A stretch of 64,000 nucleotides of DNA, taken from contig NC_081332.1 in assembly GCF_022539665.2 (NCBI RefSeq), positions 1,385,773 through 1,449,772 of the forward strand, given 5' to 3'. This document shows positions 22,888 through 34,070 of the stretch, in pieces. Under the pieces are notes generated by a model that saw nothing but the letters and a program-made list of their open reading frames with translations, was not told where the DNA came from and searched no databases. Position 1 is the first letter of the stretch. Every line of letters begins with the position of its first letter. Both the position numbers and the translations under genes were made by a program. This DNA comes from Daphnia carinata. Taxonomy: Eukaryota; Arthropoda; Branchiopoda; Diplostraca; Daphniidae.

Positions 22888-25800
22888 TTACGGTGAAGAG
22901 GTTACCGGCCGAGTTTTGGAGACGAGCCAGGGCCAGCATCCGCCTGTACTGCTGGTCGACGCTGTGTTTCGCCGTTGTTGTAACTCAGCGCCGACGTTCA
23001 GCCGGACCAGTTGGTGGTAATCGTTCAACCACTTCATCTGTTATTAATATAACGCACAAGACACGCGACGGTTAAAGGCACAAAAACAAAACAGAAGACA
23101 GATTTGTAGGGTGCCCATTTATACACGGTAGTTTGATGGCGTAGATTTCCAGCAACTACTTTGTTTGCTTTGGCTCCAAAAGCTGGAACACGAAAGTGTC
23201 GGAAGAAAGAAAAAGGAGAACGAGCGAAATGTACACAGGCAATGATGGGGTGCTTTGCTCACTTGTTTGGAGGTCATCACGTCGGCTAGAATCAAATTGG
23301 GCTCGAACGGGACGAGAGTCACGGGCTCAAAGCCAAGAAACCTATTCCCGCCATAGTGAGACTCCTCCTGTGGATGCTGCTCCTATTTTTCCGTGGAATG
23401 TTGTTGCCATTGTTTGTCATCCATCAGTGAAACCAGCCCCCCCCCCCCCCCCCGAAAGAACGTCCAAGAAAAGAAGAATAGTTGGGTAAACAACACACGT
23501 TTCAATGGACGTGGCTAAATGTACCGTCATGTTTACGTCGACGACACGAAGGATCGTTTCCAATCGGATGCCGTACTCATTGGCCAAGTAATAACCTGGT
23601 TCTTTAAGAATGTTGAAGATAAACATAAACGGCTAGTAGGTGAAAATCGTAAATGATAAAAACGAGATAAGATCTCACCGTCAGAAAAGAAATAGTTGGC
23701 GTGGAAATGATGAGCTTCTTTGTTGTTGGTGTTCACTTGAATGGGACCTGCGTAATAACCGTGTCAAAAACAAACCAATCAACATTTCAATTTGATTTAG
23801 TTGTTTACATACTTTCGTGAACGTTGAGAAATGAGCCAATGCCATGGCCGGTTCCGTGAAGGTAGTCCAGTCCGACCTGGTAAAGGTGTTGACGAGCGAT
23901 GATATCTATGCGGCTATCGGCAATCGAGTCGGGGAAAACTAGTGTGGCCAGGTCGATAGCTCCCATTAAAACCCGAGTGTAAATCTCTTTCTGACGCTGA
24001 GTCGCACGACCAAAATGGAACGTACGGGTCACATCCGTCGTCCCATCTAAAGATCACATTCATCAATCATTTTGAAAAGAGTGAACCCGAAAATGGAACG
24101 ACTTACCGAGATATTGGCCACCAGAGTCGATGATCAAAAAAGAAGAATTGTCAATGATTCGATTGGTTTCCATCGACGGCCTGTAATGGATAACTGCGCC
24201 ATTGGGTCCGAACGCAGCAATCGTGCTGAAGCTTGGTCCTCGGTACAGGTCCTGCTGTTGGCGGTACTCGTCCAAGGTGTGAACGACTTTCAATTCGTCC
24301 CATTGCACCTTGCCTTCACGAATCTTTAAAAGGCAATCATTAAAAAAGTTCGATCAGTCACTCTCTTCATCGAAACGAAACTTCAATTAATTCAAATTGA
24401 AAAAAGGTAAAAAAGAAATAAATTTTAACCTGTTGTTCAAGAAGAGAGAGAAAATCGCAGAGGGCCACTGCATCTTTCATATGGGCGTTTTTCATTCCCT
24501 CCACTTCGATGGCGTTTTTCTTCGCTTTCAATAAAATCAATGGCGAAGGCGATGTTCGTCTCTTGTCTGCAGGAATCTGTATCAGCAAGCAAGCCTTAAA
24601 TAGTAAACAGCCACACCAGGAATTTCTAATTAATTAAAAAAAAAGCAGTAGAACGTACCGTTTGGTAAATAGCGAAACTGACTCCTCCACTGTAGGCGTA
24701 GTTCGAGGGCAGCAGGACAGAGTCGACATTCTCCGTTAAAACGGGCAAGTCGTTGAGGACGTTGTCGTAGTGTCTCACTCTGTCAACAAGATGGGTCTAC
24801 GTTAGGTGGGCATTCCAAACAAGCAAAGCATTGAGCATGGCCAACGCTTTTTTATTTTTATCGACCACGCACTCGACACAAATAGTTCCCTCTTGACATT
24901 CGTTCAAGTGTTGCCAGATCAGCTCCGTCATTTTCGTCGGTTGGATAAAGAGCACAATGCGATCCAGCGATAAATATACGTAACCTTCTACCAAGGGGCT
25001 GTAGGGCACGTCGCCACCCCTCAAGTTCAACAGCCAAGCGATCTCGTCCAGGGCCGTCAATACAACGGCATCCAGCTTTTGTGCCACTAGCTCATTCCGC
25101 ACTGCGTCCACTTTGTCTTGCCACGATTGACCTGGGAAACAAGAGAAACTTGTAAAAAAAAGAAAGTTACAATGTTTTTATTAGGGCTCCGCAATGCCCC
25201 ATTTAATGAAGACGGCCAAAAAATCAGGGGTCATTAAAAATCAAACGGACTCAAAGACCCTAAAAAAAAAAAACCTACCATTTAACATGGGCGCATTAAG
25301 TGGTGCCTTAGCCAAAACAGCTAGCATTCCGTGTTTTTATAAGAGCTTATAAATTATACGGTCGAGTGTTGTGCATAATAAATAGTCTAGTATACAGTAC
25401 CGGAGTAGGCTATGTCGTGAACGTAAGCCGTAGTGCTTGGTTTATTGCTGCTGCTGCTGCTGCACGCCGAGTTGTTAGGACTCACGACTTTGGCATGTTT
25501 CCAAACTGCGTCCACGAGATTGGTTGGCAAAGCATCCAGCCAAATGTCGCTTCCGGCTGTATAAGGGGATCCCGGACAAAATAGCACAGCAGAGGGAAAA
25601 ACAAAAAGTTTGTTAAGTTTTAATAGTCAGCATTTTTTTCTACCCGTGAACGACAGTGGATTGTAAAACGTCATCGACAGGCAAACAACACCTGTATGTT
25701 TAAAGTGCTAGGCAAAGTTTTTTTGTTATTTTCTTACCGAGTTCGTTTCGCCATTGCAGCCAATGATTGGCGTTGACCAATTTCGGATCGGCGCCCACTC

Positions 25801-26583
25801 TATCACCCGGTGACAGGACAGACTTCAGCCAATGGCTAATCTCAGGCACCTGCGACGACGAGGAAACAATCCGAAATTACCAAAAGATATTGTTATTTAA
25901 TTTCTTTTTTTTTTTTTTTCTCCAGAGATGTAAAAGATTAATCTCTACCTGATCCTGTCCTGATTTCATCAGTATCCACTGGCAATCCAGTTGTTGATCA
26001 GCCTGAAGATAGTAACGTCCATCTGTCCATAAAACAGCTTGTTTGTCTGTTACGACAGCTGTCCCAGAACTGCCAGTAAAACCGGAGACAAACTGCCGTC
26101 TGTCGTTTTCTGGTGAAATCATCTCAGTTTGCTAATGGAAATGCAACCATAGAAACGTGTCTAATCAATCGCCAAGATCAGTAGCCACTTCGTTGTCCAT
26201 TCGCGTGTGAGCTGAATACCTGATGCTGATCTTCACCAGTGATGATGTAAGCATTTACATTTGACAAAGCCATAGCCTTTCTCAACATTTCCACACGTAA
26301 AGACGTGTTCACACGATTGGCTGGTTCAGGGTGGTCATGATCCGGTGGGCAAGCCAGTCGATCCATCATATTTCGGTAGACAATGGCCTTGATTGTTGGC
26401 AATGTTGAAGCAGACAAAGTGCTTTTCGCCATTAACCAAGCAATAATAACTTTTGTTTCACGACAATGTTAAGCAAAAATTTCAATTAGTTACATATGCA
26501 ATTGATTGGGTTTCCAAAAATAGATTTTCTTACTAACCGGTTATGGCGAAACGTGGTTTGCTTGTGGCAGCACGTGCTTCCAT
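22888..26583 (-). CDS. ApepP: Xaa-Pro aminopeptidase (APP/M24B), copy B without GPI tail
   Basis: Same reaction and fold as the neighbouring copy A. Exons (5' to 3'): 26538-26583, 26220-26449, 25949-26131, 25738-25849, 25401-25556, 25131 down to 24873, 24659-24779, 24430-24576, 24107-24323, 23813-24046, 23679-23747, 23525-23601, 23263-23382, 22888-23037. Total 2121 nt, 706 residues. Metal ligands D484, D495, H558, E592 and E606 are all present. The first exon ([11 protein letters not shown]) joins at the same phase-1 position as in copy A and creates a hydrophobic [12 protein letters not shown] segment, possibly a signal peptide or anchor. If that exon is not used, the ATG at 26432 gives a soluble 685-residue protein like cytosolic ApepP. 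The protein stops soon after [13 protein letters not shown], which matches WLMSKTRHITEP in copy A, so the GPI tail is absent. Copy A's exon 3 is split in two here. A 16-base C-tract lies in the 23383-23524 intron. Confidence 0.88.
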
Positions 26584-27319
26584 ATCTTTTCCGTTGAAGG
26601 ACAGCAATTCAACTGAACAGGCGTTGTAGAGAATGATTCCATAATTGTAAAAACCTCAGAGCTGGACAACAGATTGACGTTGCTTGGTCAAAATCATCAA
26701 TTCTCAGGAGGCATTAACGATTAACAGTGTAGGAATCGGGGAAATTGATGAAGCCAAGATGAGGATACAGGTAGGCTTTGGCAAAAATCAGCTAGTTTTT
26801 CCCACTGTCTCTTTGCTAGGATTATTACCAGCAGAAAAAACAACCACAAAAGAGATCATCGTGGAAGGTAAATGACCTCCAATATCAATCTATCCAATAT
26901 CTGTGTATGCAAGTCTCCAACGTGTTTCGAGCTTGGCCTTGAGCGTCATTACCTCCACCCATGTTCTCGTCTTGTACTCGTGCTACCGTAGTTTCTTTTG
27001 ATTCCGACAATCCTCGATTCTCTGATCCCAGTTTCTTTTACATTCAACAATGCCTGAAGACAGGCAATCCATTTCTTCAAAAAAAAAAGCTGAAATAAAT
27101 GGGCATTTTGTTATTTTACACACCGAACACAGCTAGGGCAAAAGAAACTCTGACCTAGTCGTTCGACTCGACAAAGGACAAGAATCGAATGACAAAGAAT
27201 CGATTATTGATATTCGTCTGCTAGGTTTTAAAATTTTTGTCAATGGTTGTCTTAAGTGCATTAGTTTTGGACAACCAAATTGGAATCAGTCTAGTTTGAC
27301 TATTTTTGCTTTGCTAGTT
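26584..27319. promoter_or_regulatory. Divergent promoter region (aminopeptidase B / ICAD-like)
   Basis: About 740 bp separate the two divergently transcribed genes. There is no TATA box at either end, as expected for housekeeping genes. A plus-strand open stretch at 26684-26872 ends at a GTAAAT donor-like site and could be a 5' UTR exon of the ICAD-like gene, but it lacks an ATG start and any known domain. Confidence 0.45.
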
Positions 27320-27921
27320 ATGGATTTAAAGAAGAAGCCTTTTAAACTGGTTAGCCAGGATCGAGTGACCAAAAAAGGAGTTGTGGCGGGGAGCCTGGAA
27401 GAGGTGAGACACAAAGGTACTTAAACAGTTTTTAAATTTCTAGTTATGCATTCCGAGTTTAACAAGGCTTTTCCGTGATAGCTAGAGCACTTTTCAACTT
27501 GGGGGCAGAAGATTTTCAGATAGTGCTGGAAGAAGATGGAACTGAAGTTGTTGACGATGATTACCTACTGTACCTTGACAACAACACGAAACTGATGGTT
27601 CTTCGAGCAAATAGCCAGTGGGCACCATCTTTCCCCGCAGTTGATGAGACTGACTGCCCAGGAACGGAGAGGTCTTACAATCCCATTAAAATCCTGCAGA
27701 AGCTTGTCCGCAGTCCTGGATCTATTGCTCTCCTCAGCGAAGAAGAATTGGATGTCGTCTCATCTTTCACAGAGCACCACAACATTGGTATACCCCAGAG
27801 CGAGGTTGAATATCTCATTGAAGCATGCCAGAGGGAATTGGAACAGAAGAAACGAATCAAAGACGCCCTGGACTTGGTTGATTTGTATCAAAGAGCCAAA
27901 CAGTCAGACATACATCCCTAA
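27320..27921 (+). CDS. DFFA: ICAD/DFF45-like CIDE-N protein (inhibitor of caspase-activated DNase)
   Basis: In this family the protein chaperones and inhibits the apoptotic nuclease CAD/DFF40 until caspase-3 cleaves it. Two exons, 27320-27416 and 27467-27921, give 183 residues. Residues 5-80 are a CIDE-N domain: KPFKLVSQDR, KKGVVAGSLEEV, IVLEEDGTEVVDDDY and NTKLMVL are the family's landmarks. Directly after it, DETD occurs at 92-95, the same tetrapeptide and location as the first caspase-3 site of human ICAD. The C-terminal part (IALLSEEELDVVSSF, then a Lys/Arg/Glu-rich helix ending LVDLYQRAKQSD) resembles the DFF45 middle domain. It is much shorter than human DFF45 (331 residues) and lacks the C-terminal helical domain, closer to a short inhibitor-only form. 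The 50-bp intron ends in AACAAG with a weak pyrimidine tract, but the join restores the domain. AATAAA follows at 28038. Confidence 0.85.
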
Positions 27922-28087
27922 AAGGAAAAGGAGATGCAAATCTATCGTTTTCTCTCATGTTTCCATTTATATATTGGCGGTGTGCTCTTTGTTCCAGGCG
28001 CGATCCGTACGGGTGGTTTACAACTTTTGGCCTGAAAAATAAATATCAGTTACGTGTCTGTACTTGGCAAATCAATAAAAAAATAAG

Positions 28088-28402
28088 TTAATTGCATACT
28101 CTAAGCATTTTTTTCATTTCCATTTTTTGTTGCGCGACCATCAGTTGCTTTTCGCGGGCGATTCTTTTTTCCAGTTGTCTGTAAGACTTCATTTGCTCCT
28201 CTGCCACATTCTTCAAAATAAGGTTAGCACGAAATCAAGATGTGACAGAATGTCGATAAGTTTTACCTTGGTAGTTTCGTCGTTTAATATTTTACTGAGA
28301 TCCATTTTTTTTAGATCTTCCAATCTAGGTCTATTGGACTTTCTTGATAGAAGAGCCGGATGAGTTTGAAGTCTGTCAGCTACATTCAGATTTTTGGCTG
28401 CC

Positions 28403-28461
<59 letters not shown>

Positions 28462-29066
28462 GATAGGTTTTACAATTGCTAGTGAGACTTAAAAACATTT
28501 GAGTTTACCTTCTTGTTTGGTGTCAACAAAAAACACGTGATTATTTGGCTTTTCTGCATCTATGAGGTGAAGCTGGGCCTGTAGTTTGTCTATCTTTCTG
28601 GACTCTACCAGACGTTTGTGGGCAATATACTTCAAATCTTGAGTCTGCATCAATTTCAGCTGCTCAGGAGTGCATTCTTCTTCTTTTGGTGTTTCAATGT
28701 GTTCACCCTCCTCCATGCGGGATCGAATCATGTGGAAGTAGAACTCATCAGGATTCTTGTTGAGTGCACGCTTTTGAAGTCCTTTCAATGCCCCCTTCTT
28801 TTCATTGAAATCCCTGAAGAAAACAAAATGTAGATTGAAATAGATGTCAAATAAAGGTGCACTTCGCTCCTTCATAATTACCTAGCTCTTTCGCGATAGT
28901 CTTTTTTTTTCTCCAGGAAGCCCAAATGGGCTCTGGCTTCCGGCTGCCAAATGCAAAGATATATCAGCTATCTGTCTACAAAACTTAATGTAAATAAGTA
29001 GTATTGTACCTGGTGTCTCTCTCGATGAGCTTTGTTTGATTTGAACGCATTTCTAAGTGAAGCCAT
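28088..29066 (-). CDS. UTP11: UTP11-like, U3 snoRNA-associated protein 11
   Basis: UTP11 is a nucleolar component of the small-subunit processome needed for 18S pre-rRNA cleavage. Five exons (5' to 3'): 29010-29066, 28882-28943, 28509-28813, 28267-28397, 28088-28210. They sum to 678 nt, 225 residues (human about 253). Family hallmarks are the basic start MASLRNAFKSNKAHRERHQ, PEARAHLGFLEKKKDYRERA, DFNEKKGALKGLQKRALNKN, PDEFYFHM, and the acidic/basic segment ending NNHVFFVDTKQE. The C-terminus is a Lys/Gln-rich helix with EKRIAREKQL, normal for the family. It converges with the ICAD-like gene, only 166 bp between stops. Intron 3 is odd: its 3' half is a long A-run in the transcript. Confidence 0.92.
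28404..28456. repeat. 53-bp homopolymer T tract in UTP11 intron 3
   Basis: An uninterrupted T-run on the plus strand, hence poly-A in the UTP11 pre-mRNA, ending only six bases (CGGCAG) before exon 4. Length in an assembly is uncertain for such tracts. Confidence 0.85.
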
Positions 29067-29693
29067 TTTCGTTTCGTCAACTGTCGTGTTCGCAGTAAAC
29101 ACGTGAATAAGCAGAATGAATTTTCGTGTTCGACACCACGGCCACCTATGAAATAAAATGAGCGGTTTAATAGTATTCAAAATGCACCACAAGATGGCGA
29201 AAACTTCTAATGAATCCATCAAAATTTAGAACTGTTAACGGCGATAAGGGTAAAATGTCATGCGTAAGGGTTACAATGACGGAGGGGATTTTGTTTTCAC
29301 GGTTAGTTAAACTCAATCTCTCTTGCATTGAGGCTTGATTTGCCTTCATCCTGTTCTGTCACCACATACTACATGAAACAAACCACGCGAGAAGGCAATA
29401 ATCTCGTCGATCGCGCTGCATCTAAACTGGCATAGAACTAGACTTTTTAAAAAATGCGAGTTAAATCAAACGAAATCTTTTCAGGTGTTGCTATTTGCTG
29501 CTTTTCACACGCGCTGATTCCAAATGCTGGGTCGTGTGTGTGCTGCAATGCCTATGATTTGCATAATACATCAAACGTAGTTGGCTTATTGTGATGTGAA
29601 AAGGAAGAATATGTATGAAATATAAGGCGAAAAAAAAAAAAAGGACTGATATCATAAGAATATCACCGGCTTCGGATCATGCAAAACAGGCAC

Positions 29694-29732
29694 CCTCTCT
29701 CTCTCTCTCTGTGTCTCTCTCTCTCTCTCTCT
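29694..29732. repeat. (CT)n microsatellite
   Basis: CT dinucleotide array with a single GTGT interruption. Confidence 0.9.
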
Positions 29733-30077
29733 AGCATTAGCTTTAATATGAAAATTTTTTCTCTATCATTTCCCCGTTGTTTGCGATAGATGCGACGATG
29801 GATTTTAAGCCGATTGGCGACTCCGTCCATCCCGTCGCTTTAAAAAACAAAAATACAAACTCGCTATTCTTTTACATCGATTTAAAAAAAAAAAATCATA
29901 TTCCAGTTGTACGTGAATTTATGAAAAGGAAATTGTGACTTTTTTTTTGTTTTTTATTGGAAAAAAAAAAAATTTAATTCACCCCTTTATTGCGATGCAC
30001 ACATGTAACAGTACTTAACTTGGGATACGGTGGGGAGAACTGAAATGTTCCATCGGGACTTTCAAAAAATATATATA

Positions 30078-30115
<38 letters not shown>

Positions 30116-30197
30116 TAGTGAACCACCGCTAAACAGACGTCGAAGAGACAAGTCGAAACGAGTGCCATCCAGGAGAGAAAGAAAGAAAAGGGTAGTA

Positions 30198-30233
<36 letters not shown>

Positions 30234-30316
30234 TATATCTTTTGGCTCGTACATCAGGATCGGTGGGGAGGCCAGGAGCTTTTGATGCGTCTCTTGGGCA
30301 TTTTCTTCACGCCGAA

Positions 30317-30319
<3 letters not shown>

Positions 30320-30351
<32 letters not shown>
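30320..30351. repeat. (CT)n microsatellite
   Basis: Uninterrupted CT array. Confidence 0.9.
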
Positions 30352-30356
<5 letters not shown>

Positions 30357-31470
30357 ATACGAACCACACCCCTCTCCCCCGTTCTTTTGCTGGCATATCC
30401 TTTGGGCTTGCTGTTGGGGGCTTCGTTCATAGATCTCTGTATTTTCGTTCAGCTCATAGAGAAGAGAGGAAGAAGAAGAGCTTCTCTCTTTGGCTGTCTG
30501 CCTTCTCCCTTTGACATGCAAATGATATGGAAAAAAGGAAGAAAAAAAAAAAAAATACATGGATCTATATAGTGGAGGGAGGCAGTTGAAGCGATATTTT
30601 ATATGAGGCACAAGGAGGAGCAGCTACACACAGAGGGGCACGAGCCAAATCTTGCTCTATTTTCCGAGTAATTGATGTAAGGTGGAAACTACTATATTTA
30701 TGTTCTGTCAAATGACGTAATGAGCCGTCATTCAAACCTTCACTCTCATTTTTTTTTTCTTCTTCTTTTAAATTCTATACCCCACCCCCCTTTTTTTTCC
30801 AATTGTTTCAAAACTCATTTTAGCACGTTGAAGTATTATTATCTTTGATGCACATAGCCATCGACTTTATTAGTGTTAAAAGATAGAAGGAAGAAAAAAA
30901 AAAAAAAAAGCGGGGTCGGGAGGGGTGTAACGTGCGTGACGAAATCCGGTTGGCTGTACGGCCGCAACGGTCGACGACAAGCGCCGATGGGTTTTAGATC
31001 CGCCTGTCAACGCCACCCACCCACACACATTTCCTTTTTTTTTTTTCTTTTTCTTAGAGGAAAAAAAAAAAGAGGAAAATTATCTATTTTCTTTTTTTTT
31101 TTGGTATATCACATAAAAAGATGCTGCAACCCCCGCCGTCCTTGTGGCTTTTTGATGGCAAGAGGCCTCGCCCTCTGCGTCATGTTTTTGGCTCGTGGCA
31201 TCGACCTTCCTCCCCCCTCTTATTCCCTATATCTAAAGCAATAGATTATCGATGCTTCTGCTCCTGCCCGGGCCATCTACAACGAGTAGTAGCCGCAAAG
31301 ATGACCAGTCAAAAAAAAAAAAAAAAACGTAGAGAAATAAGGGGAGAGAAGGTCATCGATATCACGTAATGTACTACGGCTCGACACACAAAAGAAGATG
31401 ACAAATCATCATTTCTTTTTTTTTTTTTTCTTTCTTTTATATAGATGTATAATAGATAATATAGAAGGCT

Positions 31471-31497
31471 GTGTGTGTGTGTGTGTGTGTGTGTGTG
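31471..31497. repeat. (GT)n microsatellite
   Basis: Uninterrupted GT array of about 13 units. Confidence 0.9.
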
Positions 31498-33667
31498 CAT
31501 GGAACAAGAGGTCTGTCTCTGATGTTGGGACGCGTGCGGCCATAAGAAAATAAATTGGGCGGAGCTTCTTCTCTCCATCATCTTCACGTATAGGCCGAGC
31601 TTTTCTTTTTTCTTGGCAGCACGACGCTATGCGATTCAAACGATTATCCTCTTGTGTTTTTTTTTGTTTTTTTTTTTTAATGTATGTACGTGTTTGTTTT
31701 TATCCGGCTATTGAATCGCTTAGTTTTCGGGCATGATTAAGAGTTTTGCCCCCGCATCGTTTAACACACACACACCGCTGCGTCGGCACATTTTTTTTTT
31801 TTTTATCAATGGCGAGCAAAAAAAAAAAAAAAAAAAAAAAAATAGCTCTGCATGTTTTTAGATGAATACTGAAATTGGTTTCAGCCCTCCCTCAATCGAA
31901 AAAAAAAAAAAAAAATAGAGGGTCTATCCATCAGGATAGGACACAGGTACACAATCTCTTGTTTCATGCCACCGTGTGTTGCAGCAGCAGCTACTGAATC
32001 TCTTTAAGAGATCATACCGCGCTGTGCTACGATTTCTTTAAAAGAAAAATATGCTATTAGCATATGATGATCGGTAAACGTTTGGAATGAATGAGTCAAT
32101 GTTGTGGGGGTAGAAAAAAACAAAAACAGAAAAAAGCCAGAAGCTGTTGATGAAAGAAATTCTTCTATTATTCACCCCCCCCCCCCCCCCATCTTACGCT
32201 ACAAATAAAGAAGAGCCCCCCCCCCCCTCACTAAAACGCGTTGAATATTAGTCCGCATATGTACAATCCTGAAAAAAACAAAACAAGGAAGAATAATAAA
32301 TGTCTGTATAGATAAGAATGCGCCCTGTGCGTTTCTTGCAGTGGGGAGAGATGAAGGATCGTGTTGTTATGCATTTTGCCTACACATACATGAATAAAAA
32401 GAATCTCATTGAACGCTTTGATTTTCTTCTCTCGGCAATAAATGCGAGGGAAAAACAATCGAGATTCGACGTTAAGAATCGACTTCATCGCACACTTTTC
32501 TCCGCTCCCATTTTTTTTTGGGGGGGGGGGGGGGGAAATCTAGCGCATCAGTAAAATATAACAAAACAAAATCAAAATGTGACAACAACAAGAACGAAAA
32601 AAAACAAAAACAAAAAGGACACGCGGCCAAAAAAAAAAAGAAAAGAAGAAGGGAAGTGGCAGCGGAGCGCACGCGCCAATTAAATATATGCGCATATTTT
32701 GGTCGATGCGGGAATTAGACACGCTCTTGCTGATGTAGGCAACAACAGCAACGACATAGATATTTACGCACCCTCTTTTTTCTCTACGTGAATATGACTA
32801 TCAAAATAATACGAATCTTCCTTAAAAAAAAATTTTTTTAAACAATCAATTTCGGATAGGTGCGTTGGAATTTTTTTTCACGACCCTCTTCGTTTGGACG
32901 CGCTGACGAGCAAGAGTTTGGCAACATTGGGCGCAAATGTCCTTTTAGAAATATTTCTAAAAAAAAAAAAAAAAAACGCCAGTCAAGGGGAGATGTGAAA
33001 AAGGGTTATTTTACAATTGGATTTAGCGTGTCAATTTAAATGTCTTCCCCCTCTCCCCCCCCTCCTCGCCGAATAAAAAAAAGAGAAAAAAGAAATGTAT
33101 CATATTTGAAAGCATTCACCACACAACACGGCATGTGGTCACATTTATCGCATTCAACCAAAAAATAGTGAGGGGGAGAGTAGTGCACACATCAATTCGA
33201 TTAGAATTAAAAAAATAAAAAATAAAAAATAGCGGCGTCTATTTAGGAGCTTTAATTGGATTAAATCGCTTTGCTAGTCCGAATCATTTTAAATAGATGC
33301 CACTCTTTTTTTTTTTTCAAGTTCTATTTGGGAAGAAAGGTTGAAAAGAGTTTTTGGGGGAGGTAAAAGAAGAGACTTGACGATATATTGTCTGAATATG
33401 GGCCGCCTTGAAGAGCTCAAATACAATCAGAAGAAGAAGAAGAAGAAGCACATTTTATCGATGTGTGTGCAGTGTGTAGGCGTCGTAAGGAAGGGGAACG
33501 AGATGCGCCAGCAAGAAAAAAAAAGGGGGTCGCCCGTTTCGAATATAAAATAAGAAGAAAAGCGCATTTGCAATTCAAATGAGCCAAACGAGGAGTCATC
33601 CCCTATATTCTCCCAAGTTCTTCACCAACATTTCCACACACACAGCAGCAGCAGCGAGCGAGCAATG

Positions 33668-33700
33668 TATATAAAAGCGAAAGAAGAGGCTACATCACAG
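33668..33700 (+). promoter_or_regulatory. Orphan TATA/initiator core promoter candidate
   Basis: TATATAAAAG (33668-33677) is followed at the right distance by ACATCACAG, placing an initiator A near 33697, 29 bp from the TATA box. The downstream ~80 bp (CGACGTCAACAAGACGAG and a C/T-rich part) looks like a 5' UTR. I see no coding gene after it; the ATG at 33945 opens only 82 codons without a domain. It could start a lncRNA or an unannotated gene, transcribed opposite to vvl. Confidence 0.4.
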
Positions 33701-34035
33701 TAGAGCGACGACGTCAACAAGACGAGCTGACATTGCCATTTTCTCTCAATCTCCTTTAACGTTCAACAACTCGACTTTCAAAAAAAAAAAAAATAAATAA
33801 ATAAAGTTTTTTAAGGGAAAATTGCACGGTTCGATAAATCAAGTCTTATATTCGATCCGTCGCCTCCAATCTTCTATCGTCTGTTCTACGTAATCAACTT
33901 CAAAAAAAATAAAATAAAAAGAGTTTAAATAAAAAAAAAAAAAAATGGACGAATCAGCGTTTGAAATGCGTAGATCATGCGCTGTGTACGGGATCGATAC
34001 GTTCACAAAAGATACTGAAAAATATATTCATTTTC

Positions 34036-34036
<1 letters not shown>

Positions 34037-34068
<32 letters not shown>
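34037..34068. repeat. (GT)n microsatellite
   Basis: Uninterrupted GT array of about 16 units. Confidence 0.9.

Positions 34069-34070
<2 letters not shown>

Larger units (their letters stand above)
29067..33667. other. Gene desert, part 1 (UTP11 upstream to orphan promoter)
   Basis: No protein gene is supported. The stretch holds CT arrays (29694-29732, 30320-30351), a 32-base A-run (30081-30112) and a 30-base T-run (30201-30230) in inverted arrangement, a GT array (31471-31497), poly-C near 32176 and 32218, and poly-G near 32519. POU octamers ATGCAAAT lie at 29557 (-) and 30516 (+). All long open frames are driven by homopolymers. Confidence 0.55.

Noticed and set aside
22888-23037. Alternative frame in the last exon of aminopeptidase copy B, ending LFTVTDT
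   Set aside because: The other frame continues from [10 protein letters not shown] without a shift and ends with [10 protein letters not shown], which aligns with WLMSKTRHIT of copy A.
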